NCBI GenBank assembly: GCA_020746105.1
Contig: CM036619.1
Span: 7,637,942-7,701,941, forward strand
DNA: 64,000 nt
Reading direction: 5' to 3'
Source: Trogon surrucura
Lineage: Eukaryota; Chordata; Aves; Trogoniformes; Trogonidae
The position numbers and the translations under genes were made by a program. Position 1 is the first letter of the stretch; every line of letters starts with the position of its first letter. Of the stretch, positions 45,563 to 58,500 are shown one piece after another. The notes beneath the pieces were generated by a model. That model did no database searches. It was given only the letters and a program-made list of their open reading frames with translations, and was not told where the DNA came from.

Positions 45563-45675
45563 CCAAAGAATAATTTAGGTGTAAGTGGACCTCTAGAGTT
45601 CATCTACCCCAGCTTCTTGTGCAAAGCAGAGCCAGCTTCGAAGCAAGATCTGGCCTGAAAAGCATCCTGGGCATC
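45563..45675 (-). mobile_element. Old CR1 3' fragment, minus strand
   Basis: 'aagaataatttaggtgtaag', then 'ggacctctagagttcatcta', 'ccccagcttcttgtgcaaag' and 'cagagccagcttcgaa' follow the order of a CR1 3' UTR read in reverse. It is diverged and non-coding. Confidence 0.75.
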
Positions 45676-47834
45676 AAAAATTCATCATTGTTTTGAATCA
45701 GAAAGGTTGTTATTCACATCGTTATTGACCAATTACGTATAAATCTAATGAATCCCATGTTTTGTCTTCTTTTGATGTACCTCTTTTTGACCTACTGTCT
45801 GTGTAGAGCATATGGAACACTAACTCTAGGCAAAGCAAACAGGAAAAAGTATTGCCATCTACTCTGTGCCCTAGCCCAGCGTTTACATACAATTAGAGTA
45901 AGACACATAAAAAAAAAAAAATCCACTCTTCTCAGGTCGGTCTCCGTACATTCTCACAGTTCTTTCATGCAAATAACTTGAGCTAAGGGACAATGGTTCA
46001 CATCCATTATTATTATACTTGAAAAAAAAAATCTGCAAAAACTTGGCTGAAAAGCTTGTAGAAGACTAAAACATTACTAAACCATACTACATACAACAGT
46101 AATGTTTTACGTAACAAGTGGTTCCAAAATGGAGAAAGATTAATTTTCAGTATTTTTGTGATTTTTAAATGAAAATTCTTCATTGAAGGAAAACACTAAA
46201 AGAATTCAATATCAATGTTTTAAGTTAAAAAAACCTCAATTTTCTAATAATTAATATCCATTAACAAGAATCATTAAGAAGTACAAGACCCAAGATGAAG
46301 GCTTGGTCTAGAATGTGCTCTTTAACTTGTTTGGGATTTGTGGCTGTTCATGTACACTCAAGATCCTCAGCTAATTTAATGTTCCATGGAAGTCAGTGGA
46401 AAAAAGCCACAATGATGATTCCATAAATGTAGTTGTGACTTTGGTTCATTGTTTAAATAAATTAAAAAATAGAAAAATAAGGGGAGCAATGAAAGATTTA
46501 TTTTTTTCTAATAGTCCTAGGAGTCTTTTCTAATAATCCCAGGAGTCTGAAGTGTAAATCTAAAAGGAAAAACATCCCTTAATGCAAGATGCGTGTTGGA
46601 AGGAAAAACTTGGCAGCAGGTTGGGCTCAAAGTGCTCAATATACATTTTCTGGTTACAGATGAGCAGATAAGCCCAGCTCCCACGGAAATGAATAAGAGC
46701 TGGCACATAAGTACCTGTAAGAATCCATGCTGTAGCCCACAATAAAACATCTGGTTTATCACCGGCAGCAGAACCAGTAGAATTAAGTAGTTAATACTTC
46801 AAAGTGATACAAAATATGGCTGTAAATTCAGCAGAGCTTTCTGTTAGAGACCGTGTAAAGACACAATAATAACAGCAAATTGATTCACCTAAACCTTTGC
46901 TTTGCATGTGCTATAAGACAGGCTTTCCAGTAAACTCCTTCAGCTCTCTTCCATGATAATAATAACTGCCTCACCAGCTGTTGAATGAGCCACACTTACA
47001 GACAGAGATTGAAAAAAAGAAAAGAGAGAGAGATATGAGAAAAAAGAGATAAATATTACAGATATCAGGGAACGTGTTCGTTGTTGGAACTCTCATTTGT
47101 TGCAGCTTTATGAAGATATAGAATTTGGGTCAATATAATACAGCAGATCCATGTAGCGCCTTAATGCTATTGTTTTTCTCTTTTACAGCCTACCGAGACA
47201 TAAGTGATTGAAAAACTACCCCATTAAAACCAAGCAAATGCATTTCCTTCTGGCTTTACTCTCTCCCCCATATAAAGACCATGATCGGTTTTGGTCTCAC
47301 AAGAGAATTAACTGTGCAGATTTTATAAAGCTCATTGTGCCAGACTCTGCCACTACTGCAGTTCATGTCAAAATTACTTCTTTTCCACAGTCGCCTCCAT
47401 AAAGAAGGTACCTTACCTATTTAGAGGGCAGCTACATGAGACCTCTCACCCCATGGCCCCACATGGGACCAAGTAGCCTGAGCCGTGGAGCCCCACACAC
47501 CTTGGCTGATGGGTAAGAAAGCAGCAGTGGTGCTCGCAGCACGTCACAAATACGCTGCTTGGAATAGCCTCAGGCTCAGAGGAGGTCTACAACAAGGTCT
47601 CTTCCCAAAGATATCTAGCATGAGGACCCTTCAATACCATATGACCCACTTCACACCCCGAAGCACAGGCAAACATTGGTCTTCCTACCATCTGACATCT
47701 CATACAGGCTTCCGTCTGTCTTCTGCATGGATTTGCAAAGAGCTAGACTGCAAAATTTCTTTTACTTTCATGGCTCTCCTTAGCAACCTTCCCTCTTTGG
47801 ACAACTCACCCACCATAAGTAACTGTGCTCTATG
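45676..47834. other. Unique stretch, no gene recognised
   Basis: AT-rich, with a 23-24-base tandem duplication at 46,503-46,550 ('tttttctaatagtcctagga' and a near-copy) and a short GA run at 47,015-47,030. An ORF of 120 codons at 47,485-47,847 runs into the next CR1 and has no domain. Confidence 0.5.
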
Positions 47835-47945
47835 TAGAATGGCTTGAGTTGGAAGGGACCTGAAAGAGCATCTTGTTGCAAGCCCCCTGCCATTGGCAGG
47901 GACACCTTCAACTAGGCCAAGTTGCTCAAAGCCTCATCCATCCAA
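47835..47945 (-). mobile_element. CR1 3' fragment, minus strand
   Basis: 'tagaatggcttgagttggaa', 'gggacctgaaagagcatc', 'ccccctgccattggcaggg' and 'gttgctcaaagcctcatcca' are the antisense of a CR1 3' end of the same type as the 12.2-kb copy. It is truncated at about 110 bp and non-coding. Confidence 0.9.
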
Positions 47946-49006
47946 TTAGGATTTAATCTGTGTGGATGAATTCCCTTCTCCAGTTCTAGCCAGTCATTTC
48001 CAAGCCATTTCTGCAGCACTCAATTCCACAGTGAGCTGTGAGTGAGGCAGTTGCAATCTAGTCTGTGAACAACCATTGTATTTTCACTGTGATTAAAGTC
48101 TCGCCATTTCTGAGGTTTTACAGATTTCATGCAAATATTGATAGTTGTAAAAATAAAATAAATAAACTGAATCGTAAACTTCACAGTTCATGAGGCTCTT
48201 CCTCTAACAATAAAATCATTTATCTACATATGAAAGGAGGTACATTTCTCTCTTCAGAAATAATATTTTTTGGGTCTCAAACCCCCTAAATGTCATTAAC
48301 TGGAAGATTGAAACAAAAATAAAGATACAGAAATCTCAAACATTGCTGAAAAATCATACTCTAAGGTAGAATTGATCCACTCTGCTGTCACAGAAAGCCA
48401 AGGGAGGTCAGACACTAATTCCCCGGGTACGAGACAGATTGTGATTGCTGTGACAACATTCACAATCTGCTGGGTTTTGTCTTTTACATAGGTTATTGCT
48501 TTTCTTAATGTCATGCACTACAATCTTTTTAAAAATGTGGCACCTACATCATGCAGAAAGTGCTACCTTGGGGGTAGCACCACCAGACTTCATCTGTGTC
48601 CATCATTGCAGTCATCGTAGCATCAAATAGCAAAGCAAGGGAGGAGACGAGGAAGGAGACCTTTTCTCTGTGTGTGCCTGTTAGAATAAAGTGTGAGCCA
48701 TCTCTCCACTCCTTTGGTGATAACACTGGTGGCTGTAGATCTTTCCGCTCCCTGCTGCAGAGGGCACTGGCTTCACAGCCATAAATCAGGCAAGGTGCAG
48801 TGCTTGAGTCTTTCTACTCCTCTGCTGTGCCTTTTCTGTAATTCAGATCAATCACCTGAAGTGCCCATAGAGCTAGCTTGCTGCTCCAGATGCTGTCAAA
48901 GCAAATGAGTCATGGACAAAATTATGGACATTTGGTCACAGGAAGCTGCTGCTCTTGCCTATTGTTCGTAAACAGATCTGGATATTCTTATGCAAAAAAA
49001 AAGTGG
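47946..49006. other. Unique sequence, no gene recognised
   Basis: A kilobase with a small perfect 8-bp hairpin (GTGCTACC at 48,560-48,567, complement at 48,573-48,580) and short ORFs on both strands. Nothing else is supported. Confidence 0.5.
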
Positions 49007-49581
49007 TGTGGTGGTTTAACCCCAACCGGTAGTTCAGCCCCCAGCAGCCGCTCACTCACTCCCCCCGCAGTGGGATGGGGAAAAGAATCAGAGACGTAAA
49101 GGTAAGAAAGCTCCTGGGTTGAGGTAAAGACAGTTTAACAGGTAAACCAAAAGCTATGCACCCAAGTAAAGTAAAACAAGGGGTTCCTTTACTGCTTCCC
49201 ATAAGAAGGCAAGTGTTCAGACATCTCCAGGAAGGCAAAGCCACCTCATGCCTAACAGTGACTTGTGAAGACAAACACCACCACTCCAAACATACCCCCC
49301 TTTCTTCTTCTTTTTCCCTCAATTTTATATTGCTGAGCGTGATGTTATATGGTTTGGAATACCCCTTTGGGCAATTTGGTGTCAGCTGTCCCGGCTATCT
49401 CCCCTCCCAGCTCCTTGTGCACCCCTAGCCTCTTCGCTGGTGGGGCAAGGACTTGAATCTGTGTGCGCCCTGCTCAGCAACAACTAAAATATCCCTGCTC
49501 TATCAACACTGTTTCCAGCACAAATCGAAAAACACAGCCTCATACTAGCTGCTATGAAGTTTAACACCCAAAACCACTACA
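49007..49581 (-). mobile_element. Solo LTR, complete, 575 bp
   Basis: It begins TGTGGTGGTTTAACCCC and ends 'caaaaccactaca'. The terminal 11 bases form an inverted repeat with one mismatch (TGTGGTGGTTT against AAACCACTACA). On the minus strand a TATAAAA-like box (plus-strand 49,321-49,331) precedes a decayed TTAAAC polyadenylation-like site near 49,133, so minus is taken as sense. It is the uninterrupted representative of the family at 2.2 and 24.2 kb. Flanking pentamers agtgg and cctgg match only 3/5. No retroviral genes are attached. Confidence 0.8.
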
Positions 49582-52500
49582 CCTGGCCATATGCATCTGC
49601 AAGACATTAGTTTAAAGAGACATACCATGCGAAAAAAATACAACAAAACAAAACAACAATATGTCTGGTATGGAGCAGCAATTCAGGAACCTTGAATTGA
49701 CTCCTCTGTGTAAAGCTTTCAGCAGGAGTATCTACTGAGTTTGTAAAAGAGGCATCAAGCAGCATAAATGCAAGTACAACAATTCTTTTTTTTTTTTACA
49801 GATATAAAGGGAGGAGTCCTGTGAAAATGTCAAAAAGTCATTATGTACCTGATGTCCTCTGCTCCTTCTCAAGCTCTGAACTTCAGACAGACTATCTGGA
49901 TTTCTCTAGGTTAGGCTGCACTATGAATTTCAGATGGGGTAAAAAAAAAAAAAAAATCTGTTAATTGCAACATTTTCCTTGTAAAGATGCTCAGTAACGT
50001 TCAGGGTTTATATATATTACTACTGAGTCTGACATTCTTGATTTGAGCATAAACATGGAATTTATCTTCCCACAGACAAAGAAATAATGACTCCAACTGG
50101 AAACATGATAACAGCTCGCAGGGCCAGACACTCAGCTGCAGCAAAATAAGATCTCTTTTAATGAAATTTGCATATGTATGCTATTTTGGACCAAAATATT
50201 TGGGGACTTTAATGTTGGTTAGTATAATGTGATAACACCAAGTGTCTCTGGGCAGCTGGCATAAGTTATAGTAGTTTCAACCGTCATGGAATCTACCTTA
50301 TAATGTAGCTTTTTCTCTAGCTAGCTTTACAAAACCACCACCACTAAACAGAAGGTAAACAACAGTTTATTCTTCTTTCCATTTTGCCAGTGATATAACC
50401 TTTCTCTTACACCCTGAGAAATGGATATTGCTGAGAGTAGCACTGGAAGCAGAAAATACTGTTTATTTTCTAGTTCCAGGAAGAGTTTGCAAAGCCAACA
50501 TCTTAAGGAAAAAAAAAAAAAAAGCAGTCGAAAATAAAAAACCACCCCAGGTTTTAACTTGTAAACTGAGCACATCTCATATGTAATTAGGGAGTGCAAA
50601 TAAATTAACTTTATAACCTAAGGGTGACATACTTAAAGATTATGAATCTTCGCTTGAGATCAGTTGGAAAGATGAAGCCTATCCCAGGAGAAGAGATGAA
50701 CCTTTTACTCCCCCTTACACAGAAATATTTAAAAAGAGAAAAACCACACAGGAACATGCTGTCTTGTCTTCAGAAAAGATTGACCAGCAAGATAACAGTT
50801 CTCCTAATGTCCTGCTCAGATACCTCAAACTCAGAAGAATATACATGCACAAAGGAGTGAGTTTATGTGGTTACAAAATTAATGTTACTCACTGTCTTAC
50901 TGAATAGCATCCACTTGCTTATCTTTATTTCTACATAGTAGGAAACTACAAGCCCTGAGCAAGTCATTACTATTTGGTGATTATGAATTAGCTAACCTCA
51001 GGCCACAGAGAAAGGTAGCTCTGTCTGGCAGACCGCAAGGTGTTTTAGTCAACAAACATATCGCAGTGTTCTGAAATGCAGCTGGACATTTCTGCTAGCT
51101 TAGTAGTCAGGTGTTTCATCTTTCCCAAAAAGAAATGTTCACCTAAGGAAAAAAAGAGAAGACCTCTTCCAACACTTAGCCAAGCAATACTATTTGCTAG
51201 AGGCTATCAGTGCAATCAGAGCTTTATTCTCTTCTGCTGACTGCCATAAAAATGCTTTCTAATGCAGGAAACATTAAGAAAGCCCATTTGAATTATAATG
51301 GAGCATAGGCTAAATCAAATATCAAGTGCTGCACTGTATAAATTCCTGTCTCCTTCTCAAAAACAAGTAAGGGACTGCCAACACTACCCTGAAGTCTCTA
51401 CAGGGAATCCAAGGTAATAGTAACAACATCTCCAAAGCAAAAGTAAAGTATCTCCATCCTCCCCTCCTTTCTACTCTTTACACCTTTATCATGTCCAAAG
51501 CAGCCCTTTCCCTGCAAAATCCTCCTTCTAGACTTTGGAAGAGACCAAAGAAATAAAATCCAAGTCTGAAGTAGCCCTGCAGATTTAACCCACTTAAAGG
51601 ACTAAAGTCTATCCCCTCTCTATCTATTCATATTTTATTTAATCTGTGTTAATCAATGTGTTTCTGTGCCTCGCAGGCCACGCTGCAGCAGCTGGCACAG
51701 CTCTGCGCCATGAGCAGGAGGGATGGCCGAGGCTCTGAGCAGGGCTCAGGCAGACCCGTCTGTCACACACAGCACGTCACGGGCCCATCTGCCAGACCTT
51801 CCCAAGCAGCGTTGGTGAACATAGAGTAAAGGAGGAAAAGAGGTCATCCCTTGTGGTTGCCTTCTACAAGACTTATAAGGAGAAATGAGTCTCTTTCCGA
51901 CGGAAATGCTTGAAACCCATCTGTCATTGCAAAAAACAGCACTGGGTGAGCCTGTGAGCACTGTTCTTTCAGAAGGAAGCTTTGAGGAACACTTCATGGC
52001 CTACGAGATGTGAAGTAGATTGGATACGCGTCTTCTACTTCTTCCAGACAATTAAATTTGCAGTGTGGTTGCTCTGAAAGTGTGGGACACTGAGATGTCC
52101 CTAAGATGTCAGAGGCTGTCTGTGTGTTATATTTTGGGCAGGTGTGTGGAAAAGATTAGTCAGTTCCCATGTAAGCACTGTGTAATGGCAAAATAAGTTC
52201 ACTCTGCTTTGCTGAGAGACCAGAAACTTTGTGAGGGCTGGTTGCATGGGCTCAGGGTCAGTGCCCTGCTCTTGGGACCACGCAGTTGGCTGATTTCCCA
52301 GCACAGGCAGAGTGTCCTGGCGTTATGTAGTGTGGAGATACACCTGACTAATGGGTTAATCTCCAGGGGTGTTCTTATGGAGAGCAATGAACCCACTGAA
52401 GACATCACTGGAAGCTGGTGAAGAGTGGGATTTCTTGAAACAACCATTCATTTGAACTAATCTGGACTTCCAACTGCCATGATTCAGAAGTTTCTATGTA

Positions 52501-55500
52501 TTTTATCACTTGTGATTTTGTGCATCTTCTGTAATTGCAGCTTTATACTTACTTTTGTAACTCTGTTTCTCCTACTCTTTAATCTGATTTTGCAAGGTCG
52601 TCAATGGATCTGTCACAGGCCAAAGAAATCATTGCTTCATTTTGGGCAGCACAGTAAGTAGAAGGAAGTTGGAAAAAAGCAGTATTCAATATTCCTGCAT
52701 CATTAGGCTAAGCGAAAATACAATGTGGTTTCTGCAGAGTAATCTCAGCCTGACATTGTCACCATTTTAGTAATCACTCATCAGCAGAGAGACGGTCTGA
52801 GTGAAATTAATAGATTTTCTCCATCAGCTTTTAAGTAAACCAGTGCCAAGACATAAAAACAGCCATCAAATCTAGCAAAAAATTTCCCTGAGTAAAAGGT
52901 ATATCTGATGGACCAGAAGGAAAAATGTGAAAAATTGTGTGTTTTGTCCCCCTTTTCTGTGTTAGGTTTGAAACACGAACCTGCAGGGAGGATGGTGCAT
53001 GTGAACTTCAACTGGAGAAGAACAGAGCACCCAACTTCAGAACTGTGAATCTAGTACATTTCATTTATCACCAGGTCACGTTAAATGTTTACCAACAACT
53101 GTGTGACGCCAACGGAAATGACAAGGGAACCCCACGCACAATGAGTTTTTATAAAAATCATTGTGCTGCCTGTTGTAAAAATCTCACAGTAATTGCTATT
53201 CACAGGAGAGTGTTAAAGACTACCTGAAACAGAGGCAGGATTGCAAGGACCCTTTTTCTGGGCTTCCTGTCACTGTCCCCCTCAGGTGGGAGCTCATGAG
53301 GTCACTGCTGTAATGTTGAAGGGCAACATACAAGGATTGGAACTACTTTCTTCTTTTGGAGATGAGCGTGTCCTAAAGCAAGATGCTACTTCTTTTCTCT
53401 TGCTCCTACCTCCCGGGGCCAGAGTAGGTTGCTCTTGTTCAGAAAGGGGTATTATTTAAATATTTCTCCTGATGAAGAGGTTCCCACCAGCTCTTATCTA
53501 CTTTCCATCCTACCCTTCTCCACTGTGCTATTCCAACTCCTCAGACTGATCGGTTCAAGCATTCATGGGACCATGATCTAGGTGGTGTCAGTGAAATGGG
53601 TTAAAAGACATGAATAAATAAGACATGGAATTGTAGTAACATTCAAATGGGAAACAAAGTGAACTCAGGAGCAGTGAGGATCCACTACTCACTACCACTT
53701 TCCACCAGGTCTGAGTTTAGCTGTAGCACCTTGAGAAGAAAGCCATTGCTTGATCACCCCTGTCATAAGTTACAATGGCAACTACACCAACCTGTACCAG
53801 CTTCGCACGGTTTGCTCATCCTAAACCTACTGCAGCAAGACCCGGAGCTCACTTGAAGCCTCTTGGTGCTACTGTAATTGAGTTAATTAATGCTAATTTT
53901 AGTCAGTTGTTCCTGTGTATCCTAGAGAATGGAGTGACTATTCATTAGCCTTGGTGTGTATTTTGAAAACAGCTACAAATTAAAACTCCTTTAAAATGCA
54001 AAATGTTATTTGCCTACATATTGCTTACATTGAGTAAACAGAATTTAAGGGCGAGGATGAAAGAGATTGCTGTACATAGATTGCATAAGAATGAGATCTA
54101 GCATGTAGCTGTTACACTGCCGGTCTCTCCAACGTACCTGCCATTCATGGCAAGGTGGTTTTATCAACAGTGGGTAAGGTACAGCCTGAGCAGGCAAATG
54201 GAGTCCTTGGTGTTATGATATAAAGTTCAGGGTTTGATCTCTGACTTCAGTGTTTGTTATGGTGGTGCAGATCCCAGGGGACGTGGATTCCTGTGTAACA
54301 TGTAAATTCAATACAACAGTGCCTGTGATTTCATGCCTCCAGCTCCTGGCTCTAGGAAAGGTGAGAAGTGGTTTCTTCTGCATGGGAGGGGTGTTATTTC
54401 ACTTCCAGGGGAAGGGAATGGTGATCTTAGTGTTGCTGGATTGCACCTCGATTTGTAGCTGTAAAAAGTTGACAGCTATGTCCCTCAGTGTATGGCATAG
54501 TGAGCATACACCTTCAATTTCTTCTTAAATCAGGGTCCAAGATGCCCACAGAGTGATATTGAACCAGGTTTGATTCAAGGCATGGCTAAAACACGTGGCT
54601 ACACAAAAGTGTTCTGCTCTTGCTGTCAGAACTGGAGTTGGCAAAAAGGTGCTGCCAAATACCTCACACAGCAAGAGTCAAGGTTTTTCCACAATGTCCC
54701 AGCCTACTCCTCTTCTCCCCTCTTTTCCTGGAAAACACACCTGATGGCAGGCAATAGCAAAGCCAGGCAGGGGGGAGAAAAGAGCTGTAGAATCACTGGC
54801 ATGCAGCTCAGAAGTGGGTGGAAGTTTGGAAATGTGTTTGATGAAACTCTGAGCATGGCAAGACCCATAGAAAAGAAGGAAGCAACATCTACCGTGGGAT
54901 GGGCTTATGTAAGAGTTGTAGTGGGGATACTCTTGATGTGAAACAGACCAAAGACTGGAAAAGATGGTGGTCCATGTGAAAGCATGTAAGGAAGTCACAT
55001 AAGGCAATGAAATAGCAGCATGATTTGTGATCCCTGACCACTTTAATGTTATTGGCCCAGGAGACGTGAGGGAATATTTTCCCCATTTGCCTTCCTTGAA
55101 GGGGAAAGTTAGAGTAGCTCAGAGATTCAGGAAACAATGGTATCAGAAACAAAAGGCTGTACAACCCAAGAAAGATAAAAGTCATCTTTGCAGTTTATAA
55201 ATTAACTCTGATAGATTTGTATATTTGAAAAAAAAATCTCCAGCAAGTGCATACGCCACGAGGAGGCAGTTACAACAGTGCCTGATGACTTCTTTACAGC
55301 ATGTGATGCAGTCCTTTTCCAGAGTCTGACACAACAGACCTTGGAGCGAAAGTTGCAGTAGGTCTCAATTTTATTTTCTCCAATGACTTTGGAAGAGAAG
55401 CAGGAAAACAAGATTATCAAATCCCTTCTTCCTACCAGTGTGAAGCACTGTGTTGCAATCTGGAGCCTTTGTGAAATGCCGGTACAACTAGAGAACAAGC

Positions 55501-58500
55501 CTGAGTTGCTGTGCTCCAGAGGCAGGTTGTAAAGTTCGTCTTTTTGGATAACGTCATCGATGTGATGGGACTAACCAATTTATGTGTAACTTGTGCCCTT
55601 CAATAGCATTCACTATTGGGTCGTGTGTACCAACATATTTTGAGCCCTCTGAATTATCATGCTTCAGAAGCTGGCTGATGCCTGTAAGCATGTTGGCTTC
55701 TGAGTCTCTGGTTCTGGTCTTTTCAGAAAAAATACAGCAACAATAACAAACTCTGTTTTGAATGCACTTTATTTTCCAGATTCAGCATGAGCTGAAATAA
55801 CTGCATAAGCACAGCATATCAACAGGCATCTGCTAAATATGTCAGAGCTCCAGCCTTCCTTTCTGCCGGGTAGGAACTTGAGGCAGCCTCATTGTCACTT
55901 GATCCCCTTACCTCGGCCCAAAAGGTCGGGGTTTTCCAGTGTACCTGCCGTCTGGATATACAGCCGTTTTGATGTTAAGAAAGCTTTAGAAAAGATCATC
56001 AGAAGAGGTGCTTTGCAGCCTTCAAGTCTGCCTTAAGTCATACATTTTCCTTCTGGAAAAGAAATAAGGTGCCACAACTTGTAAGACCAGAAAACACATC
56101 AGAGGACCTTTTCTGTTTAATTAGGGACAATTATAGAGTATGAGAGAAGAAAGAAGCATCATCTGTGATATGAACCGGTCATCTACAAGCCAGCTCTGAT
56201 TCACAAACTGTTAGCTCAGTACCCAAGAAACCCAACTTTGCTAAGAGTTTTGCCACCAACACAATTACACGGCATCCATCGCAGGGTGAGCTTCAGCCCA
56301 AGATGTTTGAAACTGCAAAAACTAGCTCCCACCCTGCCTGTGTGCATACACCGTGCAGCGAAACCTTCCTGCACAAGATCATTTCAAAGTTTGAGCAAAC
56401 AAAGGCTTTAGTTCCTATATATTTCTGATATTGGGCTTTGTTTATGACAAAGCAAAATCTGGAAACATGCCATAGATAAAATAATGACATTTCACTTTTA
56501 AAGGAATTTTCTGAGCTATATAAAAGCTGTAAAAGCCATAGCTTATATTTTATCTAACTTTACTAGGGTCTAGCTGGTTCCTTCCAAGTGACTTAGTTTT
56601 TTAAGCAGCTCTTTTGAAGAAAGAAGATGGGGGAAAGACAAAACAATTCTCTTTTATCTCTCCAGATAATCATTGGTCAGAACAGGTAACCCCGTAAATG
56701 ACCATTAAAGAAGTTTTTAGGAAGAGTGAGAGCTATTAATCCCATTCACATGACCTACTCTCAGATATGGCAAGACCAGAAATTTCAAAGAACATAAATA
56801 TTACACAGCTATTCTAAATATTATTCACCAATACAAGATAAAGTACTTCAGCTCTACTTAAAAGTCAGAGCCAGGAACACACTATTAATACCTTTGTAAA
56901 GCAGAAGTGGCCTATTACAACATGATTCTTTTTAACATCCTGTTTTTGTCTCTTCCCTGCTTCATACACATGCAGTGTCTGCTTGTTTATAATGTCAGCA
57001 AGATAGCTCTCCTCGGGGAAAAGAACAGCGAAAATGCACCAAATATGGCACATCAAATCTTTCACACACATATGCATCCAGTTAGTGCTGTGGGGCAGGA
57101 ATTTTTGCGTGTGGTGAGGACCACAAGGTCCTTGTGTTTCCACAATACTTTGAGAGAGAAGAGACTGAACTTGGAGGACATTCTCCAGCCATTCCTAAGG
57201 CAATATTTCAAATGATAATATTTTCCTCACCTCTGTTCCTTTGTCACAGTTTCTGCCTTTGTTTAGTGATCAAAATCCGTTGTGTCAGCCTCAAAAGAAA
57301 ACCATTCCACCCAGTAATGAGAAAATTAGATAAGTCAGTGGGGTATTTCTGAGGGGAAAGACATTTCCTAAACACCTGCCCAAAGGAACAGAATCAAACA
57401 GGTCTTATTTACAAAGATAATTGTTAGGTGTGTGGAAATGAAGAAAAAGGTCAGCAAAACTTATTTTCCAGTGAGCAGCAGTCTTGTTTCTTGGTGTGGT
57501 TTTGCAGAGGTAAATGTACTTAAGAATCTGTCATTAGAGAAATTGTTGCTCAAGGTGTAACTCGGCATCCCGGTCCATCTCAGGAGAACGGAGAATATGT
57601 ACAAGGCCTACATAAAGTTAAAAAAAAAAAGCTCTTAAGACCCCTGCTACAAAGGCTGTGAAATTGATGTAAAAATGGGGTTTACAGAAGAACTTTTTAC
57701 TCATGCCAACTTTGTGAGCCATTTAATTTCACCATAAACCCTTTTTCACTGCCCTACCAACAATTAGCTAAGTAACAGTAATGCTACAGTTTTTGAGAAC
57801 ATGGAGCAGCAATCTACATGATCAAAACAAAGCTCAGACACTGCCCTCAGTGCCAACCAATTCCCTCTGGATTTACAGAGAGTCAAAGCCCTGAGTGAGG
57901 CTGATGCCCTCTGCTCTACTGATAAAGATTCCTCTTCAGAAGCTGATGGAGATTAGAGAATCAAGCCAAACCAACACCTCTTTTCTTGTCCTTCTCTCAC
58001 TAATTTTTATCCCTCCCTTGGGAGCCTGGTACCTCCTCCAGACTGTGCCTCTCCAGCCATCACCTTATCCTGGTACCCTGTGTATCCCCATACTGGCAGG
58101 AACGCCTTTCTCTTCTGAGGCAGGATGGTGGGATAAGGACCATGTAATTAAAACTTGTCCTGATTTAAAATAAAGAAATTACCTAAGGTCCCATTTATCT
58201 CCCTCTGTCTTTCCTCCTTTGTTCTATCACAAGTAGATTTATATTTGCCATCTCCTTTCTGTGATTTGAAGTTGGAAAAAGTGGAGGTTTCTCCTGGAAA
58301 GAGCTTCCAGGCATTCATTTCCCACCTCCCAGCGAGGGGTAGAGCAGTTCGTGCAACATCAGAGAAGACTATTTAAGCTGTGTCTATGGCTCACCAAGAC
58401 CTGTCAGGTAAATCAGATGTGAAAACAAAGGTCCTTTGTATTCCTAGCACATCTTCCTGACCTAGACATGAAAATAAGAGCCCTGGATTGATCGCTCCTA

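Noticed and set aside
48560..48580. 8-bp perfect hairpin
   Set aside because: Short stems of this size are expected by chance in 64 kb; no repeat or RNA context.
52479..52661. 60-codon very hydrophobic ORF resembling a membrane protein
   Set aside because: The T-rich composition alone gives F/L/I-rich translation; no charged flanks or gene context.
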